A stretch of 64,000 nt of DNA from Otatea glauca (taxonomy: Eukaryota > Streptophyta > Magnoliopsida > Poales > Poaceae): assembly GCA_036346275.1 (NCBI GenBank), contig CM070728.1:22530723-22594722 (forward strand), written 5' to 3'. This document shows positions 23,008 to 34,977 of the stretch, piece by piece. The notes below the pieces were generated by a model, which was not told the DNA's origin, ran no database searches, and worked only from the letters and a program-made list of their open reading frames with translations. The translations under genes were made by a program, and so were the position numbers. Position 1 is the stretch's first letter, and the number at the start of each line of letters is the position of its first letter.

Positions 23008-23654
23008 GAATTTTTTTACTGTACTAGGCCCCTGGTTGTTTTTTTTTGCAAAAATCGCCGTTGTCGTGTGCAACCCTCATGTTCCGTTGGAAAAAAAAAC
23101 AACAAATTTCTTGTTGCGCTCGGCAACCGCTGCAAAATTTCCACCGCGCAAACAAAAATCCCAGTGCATCGCGGCCGCGGAAAAGAAGAATCCCGCCGGC
23201 CCCAATAGCGAGAGCTAGACTCGCAAATTCGTAAGCCCGAGAGCCATTTTCGAAAACCAGCACAGTAAAAAAATTCTCACACCGAAATAAAAACCGGATC
23301 CAACGGACTACCACCGTTGGAAAATAGACTACCACCGCTGCAAAATAAAAAAACTGCCACCACGGAAAAATAAAAGAACGTGCCGCATAAAAAAATATCC
23401 AGCAGCACCTCACTGCTGAAAATCAGAAAAAATTATAGCGGAATCCGGCCACTGGAAAAAAAAATTTGTCGTGCACTGGAAAACAAAAAAACAATTTTCC
23501 AGCCGATTGGGATCACCGAAAATAATTGAAAAAAAATCCAGCGGAATCCGACCGTTGGATTTGGTTGCATGGGGCCAATTCCACAATTTCATCACGACAA
23601 CGGCTATTTTCGCAAAAAAAAACATCCAGAGGCCTAGTATAATAAAAAAATTCC
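23008..23654. mobile_element. Short MULE-family element C
   Basis: The left end (GAATTTTTTTACTGTACTAGGCC) and inverted right end (GAATTTTTTTATTATACTAGGCC) match closely and are followed on both sides by GCCGTTGTCGTG. The interior carries CAGCGGAATCCG-type motifs as in A and B. Size (647 bp) is near that of B. No clean 9-bp target duplication is seen (CATCTGG/CATCCGG is the nearest), so it may share its right end with element A. Confidence 0.65.
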
Positions 23655-25619
23655 AAAACATCCGGTGAGTATATACAAGAGCACACCTCAAAAGTTTGAA
23701 AGACGCTACAAGATCACATCTTCAATATGTCAAATTTGTTGATTGAATTGGTTCCGATTTTTGTGGTTTAGGATTTTTATGACATTAAAAATATTTGTAT
23801 TATACTTTTAGAAAATTTCAAATATGTGTTTGATTTACGATATTACGAAATCATTGTATAAGATTGTAGAGTTGTACATATGAATTGTACATCCCTACAA
23901 AAAATTTTCTAGTTCCGCCACTGTACACATAGATGTTTTGGCTTGTTGTAACATTGTGTATATTTTTGTTGGACCTAATTAAGAAAAATAAACTATAATT
24001 AGCCTGATGAGTTGACCTAACTAAGTTCAGGTTGGCGGCATATATATATATATATATATATATACCTCACGCGCTAATAAATATATCCAAATCTGCGCAA
24101 TTAGATAAGCCTACACCATAGGAATTACCTCTTGATGACCATGATTCAAATCTTGTTGGCTACCTTTACACACACGCCAATGTACTTTCAGTACAAATTT
24201 TATGAGATCACAGAATTTATCTCCAGTCTCTGTCTTTTTAAATGTATGCCAAAACACACTGGTACGTGTGTGCATGCGTGGTAGAGTGTGCGTGAGCATC
24301 TTGCTTCTGATTGAAAAAATAACCTACACCCTCAAATAACTACCCATATACAGTTATACACTCAGTTCAACCTATATATATATTATCCAATCTACACCCT
24401 GGTAGTTTAAGACAGTAACAAAGTTTTGTAACGAAAATAGTTTTGATACACTTTCTCAATTCAGTTAAGGCGTTGTTTGGCTCATGGTCTTTACCTAATT
24501 GAGATCTAATGCAGTCCCATTAAGACTACAACTTAAGTAGCTGTATATGGACCGTTTGATTAAAAAGCAACCGTTCAGATCTTTCTGGGAGTACTTTTCA
24601 AAATCACTGTGTTGATTTTTTTATTTAGCAAATACTGTAGCACACGCTATTGAACGAATCAAATCGTTTGTTGACTCGATAGGACGACGTTGAGAAATAG
24701 GGATAGCTAAGTTGCAGTCTCCACTTCTACTGCACATGATCCTTTCCTGTGAAAACCGTCCAAATGAATTTCAGCCTTCTCGAAAACAAATAATTTATAT
24801 TCAAAGAGTTTAATTCCCACACTAGAAGCCTACAACAACAGTGTTTTTAGATTAAAAGTGCATCAAAGTTTTTGTGCCCCAATTCCATTAAAGAAACCAC
24901 GAAGCATGAGTACATTCCACATAAAAAATCCTTGAAATCTCTCTCTATCACCATCTCTCAAAGCAACACTCTCAACAACTCAATATGAAACAGCTTACAT
25001 CTTGCCCTTAACCAACTCAACAAAATAATCAGAAAACGCTTTCATCTCATTTGAATTAGCAACTTCCTTGAGAACTTCACCCGCTGCACTTTCCTTCTCC
25101 ATCACGGTACTCCGAGCTCCAGAGGTAGCAGCGCATGGATTGTGACCTCCAACCGTCTGCGTAACATCCAACACCTCTTTCTTGAACAGAGGATATCAAT
25201 CTTTCAAGAAATCAGCATTCTTTGTCACACTATTTTCACACTATTCTATAACAACAGTGTTGTGACACAGAGAAAGGACATGAACCAATTAAGCAGCAGC
25301 TAGCCCATCAGCCCCCTGGCTGTCCTACCATGCATGCAGTAGTACGCTCTCGTCGTATCAGCCAAAGGGCCTCACGACAGAAGGAGCAGAGCACGTGTAT
25401 AAAGCGACGTGCTTTTACGTATCACTATTTAAAATTATATAAATAATAAAATATAAATAAAAATGGGCAATAATTATTTCTTATTTTCCTTATTCCAAAA
25501 TTTATATAAATTAGAATAAAAAAATAATACATAGAAGCACTGCTCAACTATAAATTTTCAACGATCACAAGCCTCCACACGTGTAGGCACAGTGTCCAGG
25601 ACGCTCACCACCCACCCAC
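23655..25619. other. Intergenic DNA, no gene recognised
   Basis: AT-rich sequence with a (TA)n tract at 24040-24064 and a MITE at 24520-24722. At 24101-24320 there is a faint SINE-like layout (TGATTCAAATC box, GTGTGTGCATGCGTG tail) too weak to call. Nothing coding is visible. Confidence 0.4.
24520..24722. mobile_element. MITE with GACTACAACTTAAG ends
   Basis: The start AAGACTACAACTTAAG and the inverted end GAGACTGCAACTTAGC pair as terminal repeats about 203 bp apart. The relative at 43824-44024 has almost the same length and ends, which supports a real family. Target duplications are not clear. Confidence 0.5.
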
Positions 25620-25638
25620 CGCGCGCGCGCGCGCGCGC
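25620..25638. repeat. (CG)n tract
   Basis: Nineteen bases of perfect alternating CG inside a locally GC-rich patch (25560-25870) that has several short unsupported open frames. Alternating CG can adopt Z-DNA; that it does so here is inference. Confidence 0.95.
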
Positions 25639-26117
25639 ACGGTGACCCCACGTCGAGCTGTACCGTCCGCCGAGGCCGCAGTCATCGTCGGCGACACGGA
25701 GACCCCTGGCCTGGCCAGTGGCCATGGCGGCACCCTCCACACGTGTGAGGGGAATCGATCGTTGTACGTGCGTAACCTGCGCCGGCCGGTGTGCCCAAGG
25801 CCCAAGCCACCTTGCTCACCTGCTCCAGAACGGAATGTCTGGGGGCCCGCCGGCTGTTGGGGGTGACACGGCGGCCGGATCAGGTAAGGAAAGGTTATGG
25901 TTGGCATGGTGCACTCGCAGATGGGTGCTAGACTGCTAGCTAGTTCAACCGGTGTAGCACACGTGTCGTATAACTACGTTTGATTCAATGCATACCGTAA
26001 CTATATGCTAAGTGGCCATGCCTGTAGCTAGACTGATTTCTCTGAGTATTAAAAAGATAACTTTGCTAACTAATGGCTCAAAAAAATACACCATATCTAT
26101 TTAGACATACAAGTAGT

Positions 26118-26913
26118 TAGGGTTGAAAACAAAATGGAAAGTTTTTATCGTTCCGGAGAAAAAAAAAAACGGAAGACTTTTTTCAGAAATAGAATTAGAA
26201 AATGTCGATATGAAAACAGAATTTTTTTTGTCAGAAACGGGAGAACCAGTTTTGATGAAAACGGAAGTGGGAGAACCAGTTTCGACGAAAACGAAAACGA
26301 AACGGGAATTCCGTATAAAGGAAATCGGAAATTCCATATAAATGAAACCGAAAATTCCATATAAATAAAACTGGAAAATCTTGCTGGGCTGGAAAGTAGA
26401 CTAGGCCAACGAGAAAGAAAAGTGGGTTTCGTCCCATAAGAAAAATGGAGATTTTAAATTCGTTTTCGAATTTAAATAACACCATAAATATATATTGCTT
26501 TATAGAAAATATCAAATAGAGTTAAAAAATTCTCAAAAATACATTATAACATTTTGAACTTAGGAAAATTATTTCCATAAAATTTTTGTTTTTTCTCTCA
26601 ATAAATTGTTTATTTAAATATGAAAATTGCAAAAATCATTAATTAAATGTTAAAAAATCAGAAACAAAATTCATAAAATCCGAATTAAATGCTCACTTAA
26701 AGAATTTGCAATTTTTTTGGGTGTTACAACTGGGAACATACCTGGATGGAATTTTTCGCTTTCATTTCCGTATCCGCTCTGTTCCGTTCCGCATCTATTT
26801 CAGTCACTATCCGTTTCTGAGGTTTTTGATTTTGTTTCCATTACCGATAAAATATATATAAATGGAAATAAAACAACCATTTATCGACCGTTTCCGTTCC
26901 GTTTTCATCCCTA
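26118..26913. mobile_element. hAT-like element with TAGGGTTGAAAAC ends
   Basis: The start TAGGGTTGAAAACAAAATGG mirrors the inverted end TAGGGATGAAAACGGAACGG. The flanks CAAGTAGT (26110-26117) and CAAGTGGT (26914-26921) form an 8-bp duplication with one mismatch. The interior is rich in GAAACGGAA-type words and contains at 26640-26729 an LTR-like tail ending GGGTGTTACA. No transposase is visible. Confidence 0.7.
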
Positions 26914-27699
26914 CAAGTGGTGAACTTGTGATTGGCTGGCTGTAGGAGGTCAACTCGGCTTAAGCGAACAAACTCATTTGTTTGGGACAAGTCAAGGTGG
27001 CACAAGTAGGAACTTTTTAAAATAATTTTTAATTTTTTTTGCAAAAATAATATGCCACGACAAAATTTTACAGAAATATCCACCTGTTGCTATTTCAGCG
27101 ACATAGAGTTGTCGTCTGAAATGGTGATAGGCAGCCTCCTATCGCCAGTTCAAATGGCAACAGAAGGCTTTTTTAAAAATAGTAATTAGTAAGAAAATAT
27201 TGACAGGACGTGGGATTTGTTAGTATAGATGGACATTGTGGTTTTGTTGTCCATGTACTATGCCAGAATAAAAAAAAGAAAATAATCAATCAGAATTACA
27301 TAGGATGCAATAGAGAAGGACATAGCCAAGGTTTCTCAAAAAAAAAGGTTGAAAAAATTTGGAGTGGTTTTGTCACTTGATGGTGAAATTTGTTTTATGC
27401 ATAATAACTTGAAGTGACGTTTAATGTTAGTAGAAATGAAAAGAAGGATCACATATCATTTCGTAATAAAGGCAGGGAGTACATGGCACATACGAAAGAA
27501 AATAGCATATCATGATGTAGAAAACGACGAGAGAAAATGTATACATAGAATGACATAGAAAATGATGAAAAAGACATGGTGCGTACAGTTTGGTTCGTTG
27601 CCTATGTTTGCCTTGGTACTTGTATGGTACAAATGATGACATGGATGAACCATGAACGAAAACTACAGTCGAGATACATGTGCGCCTTTTGAAATTGAA

Positions 27700-30600
27700 A
27701 AAAAATCATGTTTGTTGTTATGGACCCTATATGGAAAGATCCATCGGTGCCTTACCCTTTGATTTCGTGAGGCTTAGGGTCTTGGCTTTCTTCTAGTTAC
27801 TCCCATAGACATCCACCTAGTAATAGTCTTTAGGGGCGATCTTAGGCTCCTCCTGGAAGTGAGCTGCTTCGGCTTTCTCTTTCATCTTCTTCCGATGTGC
27901 CTGAAGCTCATCCTAAACATTCTAGAAGTGTGCTTCATCAGGACGGGGGTAGTAGCTTTGCTTTGTCTTCCATGGTCTGAGGCTCGGGCTTCCAACGAGT
28001 GTATAACTCGAGCGCAACTGGGTAGTGCAGGTATGTCGGGACGCGAATATGCAAATCCGAACCCTCTGTGTATATCGCACTAGTTCAGGATCACGCTAGT
28101 GCACACAGACTCAACATAGATGAATATCAAAATCATACACAGCGAAAACATAACAAAAGGATTCATGTATTAAATAAGATATAGTTGAACGACCTTAGGG
28201 TCAGCCTTACACTTATTAGGCCTTGATGGCTCTGAACCAAAGTAAATAAACATTAGCAGAATGAAGAACATCGGTGAATCTCATCAAGATGCCACATGCA
28301 TCTGACAAGGTTCAACTCCTAGATAATCACCTCCTCGTAGAACTCTATCTCTTTCGAAGGTGTAGACTTCTCCTCAACTGGTGATTTGGTTGTTGGCAAT
28401 GGTGAGTACTTAAAACACTCAACAAGTTATGAATAGAATGCAAGTCTATTATACTAAATGCTTGGCTTATTCCAAATGAATGGCCGATTTGGTTATTTTG
28501 CAATGAAGTAGCATTTACAAAAGAATAATATAAATAGATTAAAATGACAGTAAATAATAAATTTCAAGTGTTTCTCAAACAAACCTTGCTTCTAGCCCTA
28601 AATTATATTATCAACTTTCAAATTTCACCCAACCTTCCCATCCAAGTTTCATTTTACAAAATCTAACCCTTGACCGTAATTCTTGAGCATTGCTCAATAC
28701 CGCGAGCACGGCTATTTGAATAGATTTTACACTCTGCAGTGGTTATGCGCATTACCCACACGACATGATCATCTCTTGTTGCCAAGCTGTTGACACACTT
28801 CCTTTGGTGTGTCGGCAGAGAAACCATGACAAAGCCTTTACAATGCTCTGTATTAACTCAGTACCACCCGCTAAGGTTTCAACACCGACGGGACTGGTTA
28901 CCACGCTCAGGCCCCCCCTCTTGCGCCATGTGGGTTCATAAAAAGGTGTACCTCACACCGTCACTGGTAGTACCAAGCTAAAATATTGTAAATTAATCAA
29001 CTAGGTTCATCCTATTCCGGCCATGTGGTTGCATATTTGACTCATGTCAAATGCTTGCAAGGTTAAGTCATTAATTGACCAATGCAAGACTAACTAAAAA
29101 TCACCATAACCATAAACCATCAAATACCATAAAAAGCAATGCGTCCGCCCAAATGCCACATTGGCCCACCACAGATTCTTGTCACTTGCCTCAGTCTTAA
29201 ATCATTTTACCACCCTAGTTGATTACGATGCACCACGTGCCATTAACAACACCAACAACATTGTGTGACAACACCTGACACACATATTCATAAACATGTT
29301 CCATAGTTCATTAAGCAAGATTAATCTTTCACATAAAATGATATCAATGATTCGTTGCATGGCTAAGCAAACTATTTGCGTTGTAACTACCCACATTGGT
29401 AATTAATAGCTACCAACTATATAAGAACCGAACTAGGGTGACAAATGAAATATGATATACAAATGACAAAGTAGATATAATTCAATTTGATGGATAACCA
29501 ATACCGAAGTAATTGAAACAAGTATTGATTGAATTAGCTTGCATTAGTTTAAGACAATATAATATTTCAAAACATGGGTTCAACATGAAAAAGCACAACT
29601 TGCCTTCAAAGAGCTCATGATCCTACTCTGGACCTTGTTCTTAGCTTGGTTCCTTGCTCACGAATCCCTCGGACACCTCAACGTCTACGCAAAACGAGCG
29701 AAAAAGCAATAAATACCAAAAAAACAGAGAGAAAACTAAACTCCAAAAATTAAATAAAATTAACCATTAAATATTTCTCAATTTTATGATTTTTTAGAAA
29801 CTAGAATCACCTCAATCGGAGTTCGTATGAAGGAGAACGAGCTAAACAAAGTTTGAAATAAAAGAAAAATTAGAAAATTGAAAAATCCGAATTAAATGAA
29901 TTATTTTTATACTAGAAAATAGCATTTATGATGTCACGACTTGTGGACCAATCCTTGACCAATGCGTGTCCTGGCATATGGACTCGGTCCTCGGTCGACG
30001 CACACGTGCACGGTGGACTCGGTCCCCGCAACAGTGACTCGCGGCCAGGGGCTGATGCAAGGCTGACGTCACCAGATGACGTCTGGCTGACACACGCACA
30101 CACGTGGCAGAGGTGAAGACATGACGTGCGACACGATGCAACAGTAACATGTGCTAAATCGAGACCGTCGATCCTAAATCCAACGGTAAGCAAGCGGCGG
30201 CGACGGTAATGACGGTGATGACGCGGCTTACCCCGGTGCTGACGCAAGGCATCAATCTGGGCAGCTCGTAGCAGATCCTACAACTACTGCTCACTTCGAA
30301 GGGTGGTAGTGAGGCTACGTGGGGTTGGACACATGGCGAAATCCAGAGTGTTTGCGATAGATCTAACGTTCAAGATTGAAAACGAAGCACGAAGGCAATG
30401 GCACGGCGGCGCAACGCCGGGGGTCTTACTGGACTTGAGGAGAACGACCCAGGCGCGGCATTGCTATGATGATCTTTGCTTGGGTCTTCACGGTTTCGAA
30501 GCGTTCTCATACGTCGAATCCAGATCTGAGCTTAGATGTGACAACCACGGCTCAATGGCAGCAGAACAAAGCAAAAACCGCGGCGGTGCTACTTCTTGAA

Positions 30601-31395
30601 CTTCGACGAGCTCACGAAAACAGATGGCGGTGCGACGGACGGCGGCGGCTAGGGCAAAAGGTGCGACGTGACTCAACGATTATTGGGAGGAGTGCGGCGT
30701 AGCTTATAAAGGGCATGGGAAGGAGTGCGCGGCGCAGAAGTCGGAGTCGGTTCTGTGGCAGCGATGGAGTCCGACAGTAGCTCGAAAAGAAGATGTGGCA
30801 GCATCACCGCCATTTGCGCAAATCAAATCAAACCGCCCGGAATGCTAGACGGTGCGGACGAGCGATGACCGTTGGATCAAGATCTAACGGTCGATCCTCT
30901 AGGGTTTCACGACGGTAGGCTTCGCGGGCTGCATAGAGTGGTGGAATGGACCGGCTTGAGCTGGCGGCGCGAGGAAAAGTGCTGGACCCACTTGGGCTCG
31001 ACCCAAAACTGTAGAAAAGGTTTTTAAATTATTTTGCGAATAAAAGTAAATCCCAAAATTCAATAAGATCAATTTAAAATAGCAAAAAAACTCGAAAAAT
31101 TCCATAACAAATTCTAGAAATCTTTTAGGACATTTGGGACTCAAATAAAATATTTTCACCAAACGTTTATTTTAACTTTTCATATTTTTAAATAACTTTA
31201 GTAAAAGGCAATTTTTTCAATAAATGCAAATTAAACCAAATAAATCCCAAAAAATACATAAAAAGGTAAAATGCATATTAAATCCATAAAATGCAAAAAT
31301 TGGGATGTTACATGGTACATTTTGCGTTTGTAGAATGTCCTGTCGTACTTGCATGTCCCATCGATCCATTAGAAGAAGTAGTAACTGACCTCTTC
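27700..31395 (-). pseudogene. Unidentified exon of MULE E, interrupted by solo LTR
   Basis: On the minus strand an acceptor (ATAATCTCAG, to 31396) leads to a frame with DGTCKYDRTFYKRKMY. It is cut by the LTR at 31313 and resumes at 28033. Joined across the insertion, with one target copy removed, it reads on as LHYPVALELYTRWKPEPQ and DELQAHRKKMKEKAEAAHF. That continuity confirms the insertion. Several stop codons show later decay. I do not recognise the product; position suggests the C-terminal part or a second protein of the MULE. Confidence 0.5.
28034..31312 (-). mobile_element. Solo LTR of a retrotransposon (probably Ty3/gypsy)
   Basis: In the minus orientation it begins TGTAACATCCC, a start common in large grass LTRs, and ends CGTCCCGACA, so it is bounded by TG...CA. 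The flanking pentamers AGGTA (28029-28033) and TGGTA (31313-31317) agree at four of five bases. No primer-binding site, polypurine tract or gag/pol lies on either side, so this is a solo LTR left by LTR-LTR recombination. Its GC-rich middle (29912-30900) gives spurious open frames. The gypsy assignment rests only on the terminal sequence and length (3,279 bp). Confidence 0.7.
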
Positions 31396-31809
31396 CTGAG
31401 ATTATGCGTAGATGAAGTTAGGATTCATGGAAACACAACATGCATTATGCAATATACATGCTTGTTGTTAACTTACAGTGAGTTCGCTGCACATGTAGAA
31501 AGCCCGATCGGTGGTGTCTGCATGTCTGGACTGCATGATTCAGGCCGATGTATCGCAGTCGCAGTTTGGTAAGTTTGGGGCACAAGTGCATCCTTACAAG
31601 AAATATTAGGGTAGGCTACCGCCTTCTCAACCTTTCACTTCCACTTCTGAAGAATCTTCCCGTAGTCGGACATCGTCAACCCTGACGTGTAGGGGAGTGT
31701 TGGGTGTGGCGCTAGCACATGTGGAGTGTTGGATGTGGAGGTTGGACTAGTCAAGAAGTGATGCCTGGGATCGTGGAGTGACCCTCGATTTTTTAGGCAG
31801 TGTGTTCTC

Positions 31810-32184
31810 AACTCGGGCTGATAAAATAGTCGGTAGTGTATTGCCAAGTCCGTCTCATAAAGCAGGTGCCAATGTGTGGTCAAATCAGCTGATAAAGTAG
31901 TGCACAGTGTGTGGTCGATTTGCTCTGATAAAACAAGGGGCAACGTGTTGTCACTTTGGTCTAACAAAGCAGGTGACAGCGTGTTGTCACTTCAGTTTGA
32001 GAAAGTGGAGGCCAGTGTGTTGTCAAATTGGGATGACAATGCAATGGTCAATGTGTTGTCAAATAAGGCTGACAAAGTAATGGCTAGTGTGTTGTCACTT
32101 CGCTCTGAGAAAACCAGGGGCAGTGTATTGTCACATCGGTCTGACAAAGCAAGGTCACAGTGTGATGTCACTTCGGCGTGGTAG
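31810..32184. repeat. 36-bp (12-codon) minisatellite
   Basis: At least six units of 36 bp starting GTGTTGTCA (for example GTGTTGTCACTTCAGTTTGA...) run head to tail, with more degenerate units to the left. Because 36 is a multiple of three, both strands stay open. The plus strand reads SVLSLRSEKTRG-like dodecapeptides and the minus strand SDNTLPLVFSER-like ones. The minus strand agrees with the MULE E transposase orientation. Confidence 0.85.
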
Positions 32185-32279
32185 GGCAAGTGCGAAATGA
32201 GAAATGAAAAGAGAAACGACATCGATAACATGCTAAAAAGAAATGACAAACAACGAAGATATATTAACAAAGAATACTC

Positions 32280-33565
32280 GCTTTAGTACCGTCTTCCCAA
32301 GGAAGCGCTATGAATGTTGCTCACAAATAACGACATAAGTCACAGCATTCCATTCTTTGATCACTTCAAGCATACTTGGCAGGTTCTAATAGTAGTCTTC
32401 GTACATCATGAACCTTACTTCCAAGGCCTTCGACTTCGCTCTCCAGACCTTGGTATAGCTTATGGTGTACTGGAACCTCTGTTTTATTGCAAGTATGATG
32501 GCACGTGGCTCCAAATCCAGGTTGCCCACAATCTCCCTGTACATTGTAATCTCAATAAAGCCTGAAGAGATGTTTCTATGCAATTGCATAGACTCCGTCA
32601 GCACGTATGTATATGGGACGACTATAGAACACTTCCAAATGATACACATAGACACGCCATGGGCAATCCTCCATCTCACATCGTACACCCGCAGATCTAA
32701 CTTCACAACTTTAAAGGTTCTCTGCAGCGATACTGCTCATATTGTTAGTGCTTCCTGCACCTCCAACTATCTCTTGTAAATCACTCCCTGCCTCACCTTA
32801 TTTTGATCATACTCCCATGCAACGTCTTCATTCTTTTTTATCACCAGCCTATCGAACTGGTACTCCTCCGGTCCTCCTACTCTGCAGGGAAATGCTCTTC
32901 ATCACCTTCATCATCAGATAAAGTCTTGTAGTCACGACTCTCAGCCTCCATCACTTGCACCAACCCTTCAATCTATTCTCCCTCGTCTGCCACACCCATC
33001 GGTTCCTGCACATCCGGCATTGGAACATCAACTTCCTCGCCTTGCACTCCCTCCTGATCCGAACTTCCATCATGTCTCACTAAGCATTCTATACTTTGGC
33101 TATTCTACCTAACTTCGTCCGATTCATCACCAATAGCCTCCTCCTATGTCACATGGCCGGCATCGATTTTTTAAAATACTTGGTCAACAACACTAATGGC
33201 CATCCTTACTCATTCGCCAATCTTACATATGAGCTCCACGACTTTAGCCTCTTCAATTCCACTAACTCCCAGTACGTGCACTGTTGTGTCCGATAGTCTA
33301 CCTCATACAACTTTAGATCATGCAACTCATGGTGCAATGAGAACAGGTGGTACAACCATCTAGTAACCGTGCCCCATGGACACTCCCCTGCACATGGCAG
33401 GCTAGCCACCACACTTGAAAAATAACCTAGTTCCACCCCTAGTGCACCCATGTGCGAAACCCTTTCTCTATAGTATATTTTAAATTGTACTCGTTCATCC
33501 ATACTTGTCGAGCATTTCATCATATTGTTATTACGTGTACAACGTAATGCCATCATGTTTGGCAA
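32280..33565 (-). pseudogene. mudrA-like transposase fragment of MULE E
   Basis: Starting upstream (33565) the minus strand reads GVELGYFSSVVASLPCAGEC and WLYHLFSLHHELHDLKLYEV, the N-terminal region of MuDR-type proteins. After an acidic linker (about 33000-32880) comes PRAIILAIKQRFQYTISYTK, VWRAKSKALEVRF and, across one stop, NLPSMLEVIKEWNAVTYVV. These match the region just before the MULE catalytic domain. The DDE domain itself is missing, so this is a fragment. Stops and frameshifts are frequent. A pyrimidine-rich plus-strand block at 33980-34085 would be a polypurine leader on the coding strand. Confidence 0.75.
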
Positions 33566-33782
33566 TACGTACTACACCTCATGAATTCTAAATCTACCCA
33601 TACCGCTACGCCTATACACCATGACGAGCTACTCTATACTACATGAAACAAGTGCTACAAAAATACATAAATTTAATTTTTTAACTACATACTACCCAGC
33701 ATACTTTTTACAATTTTTCACGTTCTATCTGATCCATCATAAGCCATACAAATACTACTACAAATCTAAAAATACCTACATA

Positions 33783-33926
33783 TCTACATAACTATTGATA
33801 CTCTACACAGCTAATTACTTACAAATATAATTAACCTGGTTGCTAAGTCATGTATCTACACAACTATTGCTACTCTACACAGCTAATTACTTACAAATCT
33901 AATTAATCTGGTCGCTAAGTTATGTT
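33783..33926. repeat. 72-bp tandem duplication
   Basis: TCTACATAACTATTGATACT (33783) and TCTACACAACTATTGCTACT (33855) start two adjacent 72-bp copies with about six differences. Confidence 0.8.
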
Positions 33927-34777
33927 TTCGAAATATGATTGAAAGGAGCAAAAATTATACTTGCAAAATTACCGATGACTTCTTCTGCGTCCTCCTCATC
34001 TTCTCCTTCCCCTTCTCCCCTCCTCTTCCCCCTCTTCTTTCTTCTCTTCCCCCTCTCCCTTCTCCTGTTCTTTCTCTTTTGGCTAGCCGGTTTTGCTTTT
34101 GCCTGAGAGCTTGGTAGATCTGGTGCTTGGGCTCCGTTTTACCTCCTCTGTCGCCATAGATACTGTCACCATTTGAAATAGCGTCAGTAGGGTATTTCTA
34201 TAAAAAAATTTATGGCATATTATTTATGTAAAAAAAATTAAAAATATTATTTAAAAAATGCGCGCAAGTAGAGGCTCAGAGCCAGCCAGGTGAAGCTTTA
34301 TGCAGTCATCCAATTCCTGTCCTACAGTGATTCGTACAGACAGAAATTTTTTCGATCAAGTGAAAATTAAGATCAGCTGTACATGGTAGCATGCATTTTG
34401 CTCTCCCGTACGAAGAACGCAGATGTTACAGAACGGATTTTTGTCTTGTGGGGCTCACCAGCTGTTGGGAGATCCTCCGTCGCCCTGGCTAGAGCCTAAA
34501 GCGAGGTCCCCGGCCGGTCGGCCGGCGTGAAGTGTCCCGTCCATCCAACAGCGCCGATCGATCGAGCCCGTCCAAGCAAGTGACCACCTAATCATGTCCC
34601 CTTCTGCTTGTCTCTCGATCGGCTCTCAAGTACTCCAAACAGCGGTTTTGTCTGTGGTGTGGGAAGCTTGGAGCCATTTGCTCGATCCTAGCTTTAGGGT
34701 TATCATCGTCTACATGTCCATGGGCAGCTTTTTTACTGGTGAACTGAAGTGCTTGGTAAGGTCGCTCTCCACCGGCC

Positions 34778-34969
34778 AGTGGCGGACCTACAAAGGGTCA
34801 AAGTGTTCAACAAATTTTTCACAAAATGCTTATTATTTACTAGGTATATATGTACATATATCAAACAATTTGTACTTTAGTTTTTGCTACTGTATACAGT
34901 TATCTTTTCTATTGAATATATTTTTGTTAATTTTGAAAACCTTTTATGAAAATATTGGGTCCGCCCTAC
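34778..34969. mobile_element. hAT-like MITE, AGTGGCGGAC ends
   Basis: The ends AGTGGCGGACC and GGTCCGCCCTAC are imperfect inverted repeats of the CAGTGGCGGA type found in many plant hAT MITEs. CACCGGCC is duplicated exactly at 34770-34777 and 34970-34977 (CCACCGGCC with one more base), a clear 8-bp target duplication. It is 192 bp, AT-rich and non-coding. Confidence 0.85.
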
Positions 34970-34977
34970 CACCGGCC

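Larger units (their letters stand above)
5000..23654 (+). mobile_element. Mutator-like element A (MULE with plant mobile domain gene), nested host of B and CACTA
   Basis: The left terminus, from about 5000, carries a TIR of roughly 90 bp (words CTGTAGTGGCCTCCTGG, CGAAAATGGCG, GAATTTGTGG). An inverted match lies at 23560-23654. Between them are a mudrA-like transposase pseudogene, a plant-mobile-domain pseudogene and two nested insertions. Subterminal DNA is rich in CAGCGGAC/GTCCGCTG-type motifs (5090-5430, 11220-11715, 22900-23580). The right boundary is uncertain: I could not find a matching 9-bp target duplication, and the matching right TIR may instead belong to the short relative C (23008-23654). 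The element must extend past 11143, since B interrupts it there. Confidence 0.5.
27010..34262 (-). mobile_element. Mutator-like element E, split by a solo LTR
   Basis: The left end (ACTTTTTAAAATAATTTTTA, then AATAATATGCCA) is matched by the inverted right end (TTTTTTAAATAATATTTTTA, then AATAATATGCCA). CACAAGTAG (27001-27009) and CGCAAGTAG (34263-34271) make a 9-bp duplication with one mismatch. Removing the 3.3-kb LTR leaves about 4 kb. It carries a mudrA-like N-terminal region on the minus strand, a 36-bp minisatellite and a second broken minus-strand frame. The TIRs are unrelated to those of A/B/C. Confidence 0.75.

Noticed and set aside
24101..24320. Third SINE
   Set aside because: Only a weak B-box-like word and a GT-rich tail are present, with no A box and no target duplication.
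29912..30702. Several frames suggesting a GC-rich gene
   Set aside because: They lie inside the solo LTR (28034-31312). GC-rich middles are common in such LTRs and no product motif is visible.
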